DNA from: an uncultured bacterium
GTDB taxonomy: Bacteria; Bacillota; Clostridia; Lachnospirales; Lachnospiraceae
DNA length: 64,000 nucleotides
Reading direction: 5' to 3'
NCBI GenBank assembly: GCA_905215155.1
Contig: CAJMPJ010000001.1
Location: 1 to 64,000, forward strand
Below are positions 37,056 through 47,294 of this stretch, piece by piece. The notes below the pieces were generated by a model. The model was not told where the DNA came from. It saw only the letters and a program-made list of their open reading frames with translations, and searched no databases. A program made the position numbers and the translations under genes. How positions within the stretch are numbered: position 1 is the stretch's first letter; each line of letters starts with the position of its first letter.

Positions 37056-37562
37056 ATGGATAACAGTGTATTGAGTCAGCTGCCAATGGATCCCGCATAT
37101 TTGATGATTGGATTGGCTGTAATTACCATCATACTTATGATTATTGTGATCATATGTCTGATTCAGATGAGAAAGCTGTATCGCAGATACGATTATTTTA
37201 TGAGGGGAAAAGACGCAGAAACCCTGGAAGATATTATTATGGGCCAGATGGAAGATATCGCAGAGTTAAAATCAGAAGACAGAGCCAATAAAGATTCCCT
37301 TCGCAATACCAATAAAAATTACAGAAGAGCCCTTCAAAAGTTTGGGCTTGTTAAATATAATGCATTTAAGGGAATGGGAGGTAATTTGAGCTTTGCCATG
37401 GCATTGCTTGATTACACCAATACCGGGTTTGTTTTAAACTCTGTTCATAGCAGAGAAGGGTGTTATGTATACATTAAAGAGGTAGACCGGGGAGAAACAG
37501 AAGTATTACTTGGAAGTGAAGAAAAAGATGCTTTGGAACAGGCATTGGGATATCACTCATAA
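37056..37562 (+). CDS. DUF4446 family membrane protein
   Basis: A 168-residue protein with one N-terminal membrane helix (about 16-38, LMIGLAVITIILMIIVIICLI), a coiled linker with many charged residues, and a C-terminal DUF4446 domain containing YNAFKGMGGNLSFAMALLD. The function is unknown. In many clostridia it directly follows parB, as here (24 bases), suggesting a role tied to the origin or to the envelope. A terminator follows it. Confidence 0.85.
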   Translation: MDNSVLSQLPMDPAYLMIGLAVITIILMIIVIICLIQMRKLYRRYDYFMRGKDAETLEDIIMGQMEDIAELKSEDRANKDSLRNTNKNYRRALQKFGLVKYNAFKGMGGNLSFAMALLDYTNTGFVLNSVHSREGCYVYIKEVDRGETEVLLGSEEKDALEQALGYHS

Positions 37563-37595
37563 AAACAGGTGCGGCAAAAGCTGCACCTGTTTTTA
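37561..37595 (+). terminator. Terminator after the parAB-DUF4446 operon
   Basis: AAAACAGGTGCGGC and GCTGCACCTGTTTTT pair with a single mismatch around an AAAA loop and end in T5. The stem begins at the stop codon. Confidence 0.9.
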
Positions 37596-37693
37596 TGTAT
37601 TTATTTTTTGATTTGGTTTCAGATCGTGGAAGAAGAGCAGAGTGGCCGTAAATACTCTTACCGGCGGCCGTAATATAAGTCGTTACAATGAAA

Positions 37694-38536
37694 TTATAAG
37701 ACCTGTTTCATTTCCATATGGCGTTCTTCTGTCAACGCCGCACCAATGGCAGTGCTGTATTCTGCCTGTTCCGGGATGATGAAATGGACATCAAACATGG
37801 ATTCCAGGGACTGGAAGATCTCCTTGCATTGAGGAAACTTAACCAGATTTCCGGTCATAACGAAATCATTGATATTGCTGTTTAAAGCAGACAAAATCGC
37901 TGATTTTCCAATGACCTGGAGTACCATATGGATGATTCCGATGGCAATGTCTTCTTCGGAAACCAGATTCCGTACTTTACCAAAATTTGAGGCTGTGGCA
38001 GTAAGCGGAAGACCAGGCAGAGCATTCTTTGAGATATCGTGAATCTGAAGATCAATGTTGCTTAAATTGCCTCTGCTTGCCAGGTCCATGATCTGGGCAA
38101 TGTCCTGGGTTTTTAATAAAAGGCTGGAAAGTCCCACAATGGTTCCGCCCCCAATGCCAATGCCGCCGGTGTGAACGATCTTGTCACCGTTTACCTGAAC
38201 AAGGGAGGTACCGGTTCCCATACTGACCACGATCAAGTCCTTCAGTCCCGTAAAATACTGTCCTCCCAGCCCGTTGGAAATGAATTCATCGACTTTAAAA
38301 GTAGGAATCCCGTACAGCGGCTGCTCCACATAGGCACTTCCCACCCCTGTAAGCATGATCTTTTCTATTTCATTCAACTGGATGTTATTATCGTAAATAA
38401 ACTTTCCCAGCGCTCCAAAAAGAGAGGCGATGGGGTTATCTGCCTTTACAAAGGTTGGTATTTTTAATTTATGATCCTGAAATCCTACAATTTTCGTGGT
38501 GCTGCCCCCAAGATCTATGCCAATTGTAATTTTCAT
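37694..38536 (-). CDS. coaW: Type II pantothenate kinase
   Basis: Phosphorylates pantothenate in the first step of coenzyme A synthesis. The 280-residue protein starts with the ASKHA phosphate-1 motif IGIDLGGSTTKIVGF and has MGTGTSLVQ and GGIGIGGGTIVGLSSLLL (glycine-rich phosphate-2 region), as in the staphylococcal CoaW type, which is usually insensitive to CoA feedback. The gene is monocistronic on the minus strand, between the par operon and adhE. Confidence 0.9.
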   Translation of the reverse strand: MKITIGIDLGGSTTKIVGFQDHKLKIPTFVKADNPIASLFGALGKFIYDNNIQLNEIEKIMLTGVGSAYVEQPLYGIPTFKVDEFISNGLGGQYFTGLKDLIVVSMGTGTSLVQVNGDKIVHTGGIGIGGGTIVGLSSLLLKTQDIAQIMDLASRGNLSNIDLQIHDISKNALPGLPLTATASNFGKVRNLVSEEDIAIGIIHMVLQVIGKSAILSALNSNINDFVMTGNLVKFPQCKEIFQSLESMFDVHFIIPEQAEYSTAIGAALTEERHMEMKQVL

Positions 38537-38864
38537 ATTTCTTTAATCCCCTTATCTTTCTCTGAAACCGTCCATAGTCAGATCATATCAATAAAAATCC
38601 AGCTTTTAAGCTATTTTTCATGATTTTCAGAGTCTGTACAGAATAGTATGGTTCCAGGGCTAACTATAACATACATGGTACGGATTGCCAAGTTTTTAAA
38701 TCCGTTCATAGTTTTACAGTTATTATGATTCTTCCCACTTCAGGGATTTTTTTCGTGAAAGTTCAAAGTATTAGTCTTGATTCAGCAATTTTAAAATAAG
38801 GAAGAAGGCTTGCTATTAGAAAACCGTAAAAGCGTTCAGAGAAAAAAAATAATACAAAAACATA
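38537..38864. other. Intergenic region upstream of coaW and adhE
   Basis: About 330 bases of AT-rich DNA that must hold the coaW promoter on the minus strand. I see no open frame, riboswitch-like fold or clear repeat. The adhE promoter begins at its right end. Confidence 0.4.
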
Positions 38865-38893
38865 TTGACAAAAAAATAACAATAACATATAAT
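38865..38893 (+). promoter_or_regulatory. Consensus sigma-A promoter of adhE
   Basis: TTGACA (38865-38870), 17 bases, TATAAT (38888-38893): both hexamers and the spacing are perfect. The small palindrome CGATAGATCG lies at the expected transcription start (about 38901-38910) and could be an operator. No Rex consensus is seen. Confidence 0.85.
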
Positions 38894-38971
38894 GAAATTA
38901 CGATAGATCGTTAAAAAAATATCGAACTTGGCAAACCTTTTATCAGCACATAAAATTGGAGGAGATTTAAG

Positions 38972-41587
38972 ATGGCAAAGAAAGAAGAACAGGTAAGAAT
39001 CCCAGAGCTTATTGATAATGTAGATTCCCTGATTGCAAAGATGGAAGCCATGAAAGAGGCGCAGAGAGTATTTGCTACCTTTACACAGGAACAAGTAGAT
39101 AAGATTTTTTATGAAGCAGCAAGCGCAGCAAACAAATTAAGAATTCCATTGGCAAAAATGGCGGTGGAAGAAACCGGCATGGGGGTTGTAGAAGATAAGG
39201 TCATTAAAAACAACTATGCAGCGGAATATATTTATAATGCTTATAAGGATACTAAGACCTGTGGTGTCATTGAAGAAGATAAAGCTTACGGCATCAAAAA
39301 AATTGCAGAGCCAATTGGTCTTGTGGCCGCAGTTATTCCCACCACAAACCCGACTTCCACTGCAATCTTCAAGACACTCATCTGCTTGAAGACCAGAAAT
39401 GCCATTATTATTTCTCCTCATCCACGTGCAAAGAATTCTACCATTGCGGCAGCGAAAGTGGTTCTTGACGCGGCAGTAAAAGCTGGTGCACCGGAAGGCA
39501 TCATCGGCTGGATTGACGTTCCTTCCCTGGAGCTGACCAATGAGGTCATGAAGGGTGCGGACATCATTCTGGCAACAGGTGGCCCTGGTATGGTAAAAGC
39601 GGCTTATTCTTCCGGCAAACCGGCACTGGGCGTTGGTGCAGGCAATACCCCTGTTATCATTGACGATACGGCTGATGTAAAGATGGCAGTAAACTCTATC
39701 ATTCATTCTAAAACATTTGATAATGGTATGATCTGTGCTTCAGAGCAGTCTGTAACGGTTCTTGAGAAGGTTTATGAAGCTGTGAAAAAAGAATTTGCAG
39801 TTCGCGGATGTTATTTCTTAAAGGGCGAAGAGCTTGATAAGGTTCGTAAGACCATTATCATCAACGGCGCACTGAATGCAAAGATCGTTGGACAGAAGGC
39901 TCATACCATAGCAAAGCTTGCAGGAGTTGATGTACCGGAATCCACAAAGATCCTTATTGGTGAAGTGGAAAACGTTCATATTGAAGAAGAATTTGCCCAT
40001 GAGAAGCTTTCTCCGGTTCTTGCAATGTATAAGGCAAAAACCTTTGATGAGGCCATTGAAAAGGCAGAGCAGCTGGTTGCTGACGGCGGCTACGGCCATA
40101 CCGCTTCTTTGTATGTGAATGTAAATGAACAGGAAAAGATAACAAAACATGCAGCGGCGATGAAGACCTGCCGAATCCTGATCAATACACCGTCTTCTCA
40201 CGGCGGTATCGGTGATCTTTATAACTTTAAATTACAGCCATCCTTGACTCTGGGCTGCGGTTCCTGGGGCGGAAACTCTGTTTCTGAAAACGTTGGCGTG
40301 AAACATCTGCTCAATATCAAGACCGTTGCAGAGAGGAGAGAGAACATGCTGTGGTTCAGAAATCCGGAGAAGGTTTACTTTAAAAAAGGCTGTATGCCAG
40401 TAGCACTGAGCGAATTAAAAGCTGTATATAACAAAAAGAGAGCGTTTGTTGTTACGGACTCTTTCCTTTATATGAATGGCTATACCAAGCCGATCACAGA
40501 TAAATTAAACGAAATGGGCATTGTTTACACTGTATTTTCCGATGTTCAGCCAGATCCGACCCTTGCCAATGCACAGGCAGGTGCAGCTGCCATGAGAGCA
40601 TTCCAGCCAGATACCATCATTGCACTGGGCGGCGGTTCCGCCATGGATGCAGGCAAGATCATGTGGGTGATGTATGAGCATCCGGAGGTTGACTTCCAGG
40701 ATATGGCAATGCGTTTTATGGATATCAGAAAGAGGGTTTATACCTTCCCGAAAATGGGAGAAAAGGCTTACTTTGTAGCCATTCCTACCTCTTCCGGTAC
40801 CGGTTCCGAGGTGACTTCCTTTGCGGTTATCACAGATCAGGAAACAGGGGTTAAATATCCTCTTGCAGATTATCAGCTGATGCCAAATATGTCCATCGTT
40901 GACGCAGACAACATGATGAGCCAGCCAAAGGGCTTAACCAGCGCTTCCGGTATTGATGTTCTGACTCATGCATTAGAGGCTTATGCTTCCATTATGGCTT
41001 CGGATTACACCGATGGTCTGGCTTTGAAGGCGATGAAGAACGTATTTGAATATCTGCCGACCGCTTACAATGACGGTACCAATGTAGAGGCAAGATGCAA
41101 GATGGCAGACGCCTCCTGTATGGCAGGTATGTCCTTTAATAACGCCTTCTTGGGGGTATGTCATTCCATGGCCCATAAATTAGGTGCATACCATCACATT
41201 CCTCATGGTGTGGCAAATGCCCTCTTGATTACTCTGGTAATGGAATTTAACGCTTCGGAAGCACCGGCTAAGATGGGAACCTTCTCCCAGTACCAGTATC
41301 CTCATACACTGGCAAGATATGCGGAATGTGCACGCTTCTGCGGGGTAGAAGGAAAAGATGATGCCGATGTATTTAAAAAATTCCTTGTTAAGATTGAGGA
41401 ACTGAAAAAAGCAGTGGGAATCAAGGCTACCATTAAGGATTATGGGGTAGATGAGAAATACTTCTTAGAGACTCTTGATGAAATGGTTGAAAATGCATTT
41501 GATGATCAGTGTACCGGTGCAAACCCAAGATATCCTCTGTTCAGTGAGATTAAGGAAATGTATTTAAAAGCTTACTATGGTAAATAA
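38972..41587 (+). CDS. adhE: Bifunctional acetaldehyde-CoA / alcohol dehydrogenase
   Basis: A fusion enzyme (871 residues, typical) that reduces acetyl-CoA to acetaldehyde and then ethanol, regenerating NAD+ in fermentation. The N-terminal ALDH domain (about 1-440) has NPTSTAIFK and the catalytic-Cys segment DNGMICASEQS. The C-terminal iron-dependent ADH domain (about 450-871) has GGGSAMDAGK, PTSSGTGSEVTSF and the metal-binding HSMAHKLGAYHHIPHG. Such proteins form spirosome filaments. AGGAG precedes the ATG. The very strong promoter suggests high expression; with pta it defines the ethanol and acetate branches. Confidence 0.97.
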   Translation: MAKKEEQVRIPELIDNVDSLIAKMEAMKEAQRVFATFTQEQVDKIFYEAASAANKLRIPLAKMAVEETGMGVVEDKVIKNNYAAEYIYNAYKDTKTCGVIEEDKAYGIKKIAEPIGLVAAVIPTTNPTSTAIFKTLICLKTRNAIIISPHPRAKNSTIAAAKVVLDAAVKAGAPEGIIGWIDVPSLELTNEVMKGADIILATGGPGMVKAAYSSGKPALGVGAGNTPVIIDDTADVKMAVNSIIHSKTFDNGMICASEQSVTVLEKVYEAVKKEFAVRGCYFLKGEELDKVRKTIIINGALNAKIVGQKAHTIAKLAGVDVPESTKILIGEVENVHIEEEFAHEKLSPVLAMYKAKTFDEAIEKAEQLVADGGYGHTASLYVNVNEQEKITKHAAAMKTCRILINTPSSHGGIGDLYNFKLQPSLTLGCGSWGGNSVSENVGVKHLLNIKTVAERRENMLWFRNPEKVYFKKGCMPVALSELKAVYNKKRAFVVTDSFLYMNGYTKPITDKLNEMGIVYTVFSDVQPDPTLANAQAGAAAMRAFQPDTIIALGGGSAMDAGKIMWVMYEHPEVDFQDMAMRFMDIRKRVYTFPKMGEKAYFVAIPTSSGTGSEVTSFAVITDQETGVKYPLADYQLMPNMSIVDADNMMSQPKGLTSASGIDVLTHALEAYASIMASDYTDGLALKAMKNVFEYLPTAYNDGTNVEARCKMADASCMAGMSFNNAFLGVCHSMAHKLGAYHHIPHGVANALLITLVMEFNASEAPAKMGTFSQYQYPHTLARYAECARFCGVEGKDDADVFKKFLVKIEELKKAVGIKATIKDYGVDEKYFLETLDEMVENAFDDQCTGANPRYPLFSEIKEMYLKAYYGK

Positions 41588-41606
41588 AATAAGATAGAGT
41601 AAGAAG

Positions 41607-41638
41607 GCCGTTCTGCAGTTGCAGGCGGTCTTTTTATT
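41607..41638 (+). terminator. Terminator of adhE
   Basis: AAGGCCG and CTGC arms pair imperfectly with GCAG and CGGTCTT, followed by TTTTTATTT. It lies about 20 bases after the stop codon. Confidence 0.65.
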
Positions 41639-41656
41639 TTATATCAATAAAAACTG

Positions 41657-41686
41657 TTGACAAATGCATGTGTGTGCATATATAAT
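41657..41686 (+). promoter_or_regulatory. Promoter of the ArsR-family gene with internal operator
   Basis: TTGACA (41657-41662), 18-base spacer, TATAAT (41681-41686). The spacer is filled by the inverted repeat ATGCA-TGTGTG-TGCAT (41664-41679), so a bound repressor would block polymerase. Confidence 0.75.
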
Positions 41687-41704
41687 GTAATCAAGGTGAT
41701 AAAT

Positions 41705-42031
41705 ATGAATAATAATAATTTGATTTTAGAATGTACCAAAGAAATAGAAGAAAGCATTGATTTTGAATTTTTTAAGACTTTGTTTGATCCGGTACGATGT
41801 GATATTATGAAATACTTGGCTATAAACGGCACTAAGAATATCAAAGATATCTCTGATAATTTCACACAGCATCGTTCCGTTATTTCAAGACACTTGGATT
41901 TAATGTACAGATATGAGATAGTTAATAAGATTAAAAAGAATAGGAATGTTTTTTATGAATTGAACGATAAATATATTCTTGAAAAATTTGAATTAACAGC
42001 AAGTAATTTAAAAGAATTAATACAGCAATGA
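41705..42031 (+). CDS. ArsR-family winged-helix repressor
   Basis: A 108-residue ArsR-type regulator: LFDPVRCDIMKYLAINGTKNIKDISDNF then HRSVISRHLDLMYRYEIV is the helix-turn-helix, followed by a wing. The classical metal-binding ELCVCDL motif is absent (only Cys near the start of the fold), so the signal is more likely a redox or organic effector. ATG 41705 follows AAGGTGAT; an upstream TTG frame would start inside the promoter. It very likely represses itself and the two reductase genes downstream through matching operators. Confidence 0.82.
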   Translation: MNNNNLILECTKEIEESIDFEFFKTLFDPVRCDIMKYLAINGTKNIKDISDNFTQHRSVISRHLDLMYRYEIVNKIKKNRNVFYELNDKYILEKFELTASNLKELIQQ

Positions 42032-42036
42032 AATTT

Positions 42037-42058
42037 AAAAAGGCAAGATTGCCTTTTT
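42037..42058 (+). terminator. Terminator after the ArsR-family gene
   Basis: A perfect hairpin AAAAAGGCAA-GA-TTGCCTTTTT with a T5 tail, symmetric and immediately after the stop. It separates the repressor from the second promoter. Confidence 0.8.
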
Positions 42059-42066
42059 AAAAATAC

Positions 42067-42088
42067 TATAATGTGCATATGTGTGCAC
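42067..42088 (+). promoter_or_regulatory. -10 box and operator of the reductase pair
   Basis: TATAAT (42067-42072) is immediately followed by the inverted repeat GTGCA-TATGTG-TGCAC (42073-42088), matching the operator in the repressor promoter (RTGCA-N6-TGCAY). No good -35 box is seen. Confidence 0.65.
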
Positions 42089-42134
42089 TAAAGTATCGTA
42101 TTATCACCAAGTTAAATGAAAGAAAGGAGTAATT

Positions 42135-42689
42135 ATGAACATACTATCCATTTTAGCAAGCCCACGAAATAAAGGCAATACAGCTATTTTATTGAAAGAA
42201 TATTTAAAAGGTGCAGAGGATTTAAATCCTTCACCACAAGTAGAAACAATTTTTCTCCAATCAAAAAACATACAGTATTGTAGAGGTTGCAACGCCTGCC
42301 AGAAAAGCAGTAAAAGTCCGTGTGTAATAAAGGATGATATGCAGAATATTTATAAAAGTGTTGAAAAAGCTGATGTTTTAGTTTTTGCTACTCCCGTTTA
42401 TGTTTTTAATATGTCTGGACAGTTAAAAACTTTTTTAGACCGGCTGCATGCAGTGGATTATAATACTTTATTAAATAAAAAAGTTGTATTGTTAACTACC
42501 TATGGAGATAGCAATGAACTCAATGCAGGGGTCCCCAATATTACTCAATCCATCGCTATGCTTTCCCAATATCTTGGGATGAAGTTTATACAAAACTTTA
42601 ATGTGAGCACATATGAGGTAGAGGTTTCTAAAAATGAGCAATCTAAACAAACTGCCTATAGATTAGGGACAGAAATTATAAAATATTAA
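42135..42689 (+). CDS. Flavodoxin-family NAD(P)H-dependent FMN reductase
   Basis: A 184-residue flavodoxin-fold protein. The N-terminal SPRNKGNTAILL binds the FMN phosphate, and YCRGCNACQKS with three cysteines resembles the iron-sulfur flavoprotein / NADPH-dependent FMN reductase group. ATPVYVFNMSGQLKTFLDRL is the second flavin loop. It probably reduces a quinone, nitro- or other electrophilic compound. It is first of two genes behind an ArsR-type operator and is followed by a second reductase after 17 bases. Confidence 0.85.
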   Translation: MNILSILASPRNKGNTAILLKEYLKGAEDLNPSPQVETIFLQSKNIQYCRGCNACQKSSKSPCVIKDDMQNIYKSVEKADVLVFATPVYVFNMSGQLKTFLDRLHAVDYNTLLNKKVVLLTTYGDSNELNAGVPNITQSIAMLSQYLGMKFIQNFNVSTYEVEVSKNEQSKQTAYRLGTEIIKY

Positions 42690-42706
42690 TAGAGAGGTGT
42701 TTTAAT

Positions 42707-43282
42707 ATGGTAACAATTGTATTCGCGCATCCATGGCACGGAAGTTTTAATAAGGCTATACTGGATAAGATAATAAGTGTCTTAGTGAAAGAGAAAAAGG
42801 AATATCAGGTAATTGATTTAAATAAGGAGAACTTTAATCCTGTTATGACCGAAGAGGAGTTGGCTTTGTATTCAAGAGGACAACATAAGGACCCTTTGGT
42901 AACAAAATATCAAAGCATATTAAGAAAAACAGATGAAATTATTTTTTTATTTCCCCTTTGGTGGTACGATACACCTGCAATCCTTAAAGGTTTCATCGAT
43001 AAAGTTATGTTGAAAAATTTCGCATATATAGAAACAAGTGCAGGATTAAAGGGGCAATTAACCAATATTAAATCTGCCAAAGTGATAACAACAGGCCAAT
43101 CTCCTCGTTGGTATTTAAAGTTTTTTGCAGGTAATCTAATTCAGAAAACATTTATCAATACTACATTAAAAAGCGTAGGAATTAAAAATGCCAAGTGGAT
43201 CTACTGCGGGGATGTTTCTAAAGGAGCTCAGGAGAAGCGGAAGAAATTTCTGCAAAAGTTGGAGAATTCAGTATTGAAATAA
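42707..43282 (+). CDS. NAD(P)H-dependent quinone oxidoreductase (MdaB/KefF/NQO1-like)
   Basis: A 191-residue flavodoxin-like oxidoreductase. It starts with VFAHPWHGSFNKAIL and has the typical block IFLFPLWWYDTPAILKGFIDKVML, characteristic of the NQO1/MdaB fold, which carries out two-electron quinone reduction. It is cotranscribed with the preceding flavoprotein, so the pair looks like a detoxification response to quinones or similar electrophiles (inference). A weak terminator hairpin follows. Confidence 0.88.
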   Translation: MVTIVFAHPWHGSFNKAILDKIISVLVKEKKEYQVIDLNKENFNPVMTEEELALYSRGQHKDPLVTKYQSILRKTDEIIFLFPLWWYDTPAILKGFIDKVMLKNFAYIETSAGLKGQLTNIKSAKVITTGQSPRWYLKFFAGNLIQKTFINTTLKSVGIKNAKWIYCGDVSKGAQEKRKKFLQKLENSVLK

Positions 43283-43327
43283 AAATATATATAGAAGAAA
43301 ATTCATGGTGTTAAGATATATGTAAAG

Positions 43328-43359
43328 AAACAAGGCATGTAGAGATATGTGCCTTGTTT
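43328..43359 (+). terminator. Hairpin after the reductase operon
   Basis: Perfect 10-base arms AAACAAGGCA / TGCCTTGTTT, with a weak T tail (TTTAAAATAG). It lies 46 bases after the stop codon. Confidence 0.55.
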
Positions 43360-43482
43360 AAAATAGAGACAATAAAATATATTATAAAGCACATAAAATA
43401 AAGTTTAATGAAATATATTAAAAAAATTCCAATGGAAGATCAGGCCAGAACCAGGGAATGACTGTCATATGGTTTTCAAAGA

Positions 43483-43806
43483 ATGAAAGAACCGAAATCA
43501 ATAGGAGTGCCGATGGGATTGTCACTTCCATTGTCTGTTTTATTGATGTTTTTAAACGGAATCTGGTGTTATTTTCTCGATCCCTCCATGAAGCCATTCA
43601 TGCCGCTTTTAATTCTGTCCTTTGTATTTCCGTTTCTTACGTGGACAGCTGGAAGATGGAGCTGGTATTTGATATTTTTAAGTGTACTAAATGCAGGCGG
43701 GGCGTGTGTGGATCTGCTGAACATGATCCTTGTAGCCGTTCAGATTCCTCGAAAGGGGATTATGGTATCAAACGGATATGCAGCTTTTTACAAAGGGGTA
43801 TCATAG
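43483..43806 (+). pseudogene. DUF3267-like protein remnant lacking the metalloprotease motif
   Basis: This 107-residue frame begins KEPKSIGVPMGLSLP and ends with NAGGACVDLLNMILVAVQIPRKG, which resemble the N- and C-terminal parts of DUF3267 putative zinc metalloproteases (from memory of that family). The central HExxH-type segment expected between them is missing, and the protein is about half normal length. No good ribosome binding site precedes the start. I read it as an internally deleted remnant; a small unrelated membrane protein is the alternative. Confidence 0.45.
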
Positions 43807-43843
43807 GGAAATCTAAATTTCATAAATTCATAAATAACGTAGA

Positions 43844-43887
43844 GAATGCGTCTTGATAAAGCAAATCATTGCTTTCAAGGCGCATTC
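43844..43887. repeat. Long inverted repeat between the DUF3267 remnant and nudC
   Basis: GAATGCG...CTTG and AAAGCAA pair with TTGCTTT and CAAG...CGCATTC, a nearly perfect 20-base stem with a four-base loop. T-tracts are poor on both strands, but it lies 12 bases beyond the nudC stop and probably serves as a 3'-end hairpin. Confidence 0.6.
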
Positions 43888-43899
43888 TGTGTTATATGC

Positions 43900-44742
43900 T
43901 TATTTCACTTTTCCTTCTTTAAACAGCAGGATCATTTCATGTGTCAGGCTCAAATTGGTGAAATCATCGGGGATATCCTCTGGTGCCATCCAGACGGCTG
44001 TGGATAATTCTGTTTCATCTAAATGAATTTGTGGAGAACCCTCCAGTTCTGCCCAATATCCCACTAAAATGGAATCGCTGAAGCCCCATGGCTGGTTTTT
44101 GTAGTAACGGATATTTTTTACCCGGACCCCCACTTCCTCCATGACTTCCCGTTTTACCGTGTCTTCCAGCGTTTCACCAAACTCGGTGTAACCGGCGACC
44201 AGGGCATAACGGGTATATTCTCTGCCTGCATATTTGGTCAACAGAAGCTTTCCTTCATGTGTAATCCCAACGATGACAGCCGGGGAAATCTTAGGGTAAA
44301 TTGTGTTGCCGCAGGTGGTGCAGACAACCGCCCGTTCTTTTTTGCTTTTCATCGTGGAAGAGCCGCAGCAGCCGCAGAACCGGTTGGAGGTATAGAAGCG
44401 GTGAAGCTGTTGGGCCGAAACCGCTGCAAAAGAGACCCACATGGGTTTTAATTCCCTGATGATGCCGGTCTTATATAATTTTAATGTGTCTGTTTCTTCC
44501 AGCCTGATACAGGACTCGTCCACCAGGTAGAAATCCATGTCATCAATGGAAAAGAGAAAGTCACTATGGGACATTGCTTCCTGGCCCATTGAGCCAAGGT
44601 CTTCAAACTGAGGAATCAGTTTTGTATTGTGTTTGCAAAGCATAAGACTTTCATCCAGAAAATATAGAAAATAACTGTCATTTCCTGGGGTCTTTACTTG
44701 AAATTCATTTCGGAATTCGTGTGGGAAAATATCCTGTATCAT
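43900..44742 (-). CDS. nudC: NAD(+) diphosphatase / NADH pyrophosphatase (Nudix)
   Basis: Hydrolyses NAD(H) to NMN(H) and AMP and may remove NAD caps from RNA. The 280-residue protein has an N-terminal domain, a zinc ribbon FCGCCGS...VCTTCG in the middle, and the Nudix box GETLEDTVKREVMEEVG with its catalytic glutamates, followed by a QPWGFSDSILVGYWAE region (QPWPFPxS-like), the signature of NudC. The gene is monocistronic on the minus strand. Confidence 0.93.
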   Translation of the reverse strand: MIQDIFPHEFRNEFQVKTPGNDSYFLYFLDESLMLCKHNTKLIPQFEDLGSMGQEAMSHSDFLFSIDDMDFYLVDESCIRLEETDTLKLYKTGIIRELKPMWVSFAAVSAQQLHRFYTSNRFCGCCGSSTMKSKKERAVVCTTCGNTIYPKISPAVIVGITHEGKLLLTKYAGREYTRYALVAGYTEFGETLEDTVKREVMEEVGVRVKNIRYYKNQPWGFSDSILVGYWAELEGSPQIHLDETELSTAVWMAPEDIPDDFTNLSLTHEMILLFKEGKVK

Positions 44743-44840
44743 GAAAATACCTTCTTTTTGTTTTTATTTTTAATTTTATAGCATGGAACCTATTTTAAGT
44801 TTATAACTCTTTCCTGTCAAGCAAACCAGGGGAAAATGGC

Positions 44841-44876
44841 AAAAATAAAAGGAAGCCGACAGGGAATACGGCTTCC
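44841..44876 (-). terminator. Terminator of bioY
   Basis: GGAAGCCG (44851-44858) pairs with CGGCTTCC (44869-44876). On the minus strand the stem runs into TTTTATTTTT (44841-44850). It begins about 10 bases after the bioY stop. Confidence 0.88.
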
Positions 44877-44885
44877 TCTATATTA

Positions 44886-45476
44886 TTAGAGCTGTTTTTG
44901 AATGACTTTTCGTATCGGCAGACCAAGGATTACTGCCATGACCGTAAGAAGTATGTCTTTTGGTACAAATGCCACCATGGAGTAAGTGAATACGCCATAT
45001 ACGGACATATCTCCCGATAAGGCCGCCCATTGGAGGCCTCCGATCATTTCATTGATTATGGTGCCAAGAACAGGCAGTAAAAATAAAAGTAAGGTGTTCA
45101 GGGCTTTAATGGGGGTCTTTGGTTTCAACCCGCAGAAAAAAATCATGATTGGCCATGCCCATATGTAACCTCCGGTCAGACCGAAAATCGTTTGGATTCC
45201 ACCTCGGAAATTTGCAAAAATGGGAAGACCGACGGCACCCAGAACGATATATACCACTGTTGCTAAAACACCAAGTCTCCATCCAAGAATGACTCCCACA
45301 AGAGCGACACCAAAAATCTGTATGGTAATCGGAACGCCTGTGGGCATGGGAATGGAGATCTGGGAGATTACAGCGAGCACGGCAGCAAACATTCCTGCAA
45401 TGGCCAGATCTTTGGTATTGACCGGACGTTTGACTGCATTCTTTGGCTGGGCTTTTATGGATTGTGCATCTTTCAT
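44886..45476 (-). CDS. bioY: Biotin transporter BioY (ECF S component)
   Basis: A 196-residue membrane protein with six hydrophobic segments and the BioY patterns IPMPTGVPITIQIFGVALVG and GGYIWAWPIMIF, which line the biotin site. It needs a shared EcfAT module, not in the window. I chose ATG 45476, preceded by AAAGGAG; a frame from 45497 would include that site. No biotin-operator-like element was recognised upstream. The gene is monocistronic, with its own terminator. Confidence 0.92.
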   Translation of the reverse strand: MKDAQSIKAQPKNAVKRPVNTKDLAIAGMFAAVLAVISQISIPMPTGVPITIQIFGVALVGVILGWRLGVLATVVYIVLGAVGLPIFANFRGGIQTIFGLTGGYIWAWPIMIFFCGLKPKTPIKALNTLLLFLLPVLGTIINEMIGGLQWAALSGDMSVYGVFTYSMVAFVPKDILLTVMAVILGLPIRKVIQKQL

Positions 45477-45661
45477 GGTTGTTTGCTCCTTTAACAAAGT
45501 CTAAAAATCTACTGGAATGTTATCATAGGCAATATTAAATGTCAACTTAAAATATATTAATGGTTTACATTTGGCTCCATAATATATAAAATATGATCAC
45601 TCGCAAGTGTCACTTAGCAAAAATAATAAACAGAAGGAATAAAATTAAGCAAAGCCGCTTA

Positions 45662-47153
<1,492 letters not shown>

Positions 47154-47294
47154 TGGTGGCTGGATACAAAAATTTTACTGGCATTGTTACTGATTTTGGT
47201 ATATAATAAGCGGTAAGACTTGAGGCGGAGTGTTCTTCGCCTTATTGTTTTCCTGAATTTTAACTTAGTATATCAGAAAGCAGGTGATGATTCT

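Noticed and set aside
38890..38971. Rex (redox repressor) binding site in the adhE leader
   Set aside because: The consensus TTGTGAANNNNTTCACAA-type palindrome is not found. Only a short CGATAGATCG palindrome is seen.
39137..39706. Open frame of 189 codons antisense to adhE
   Set aside because: Fully contained in adhE; Cys/Arg-rich nonsense composition without family features.
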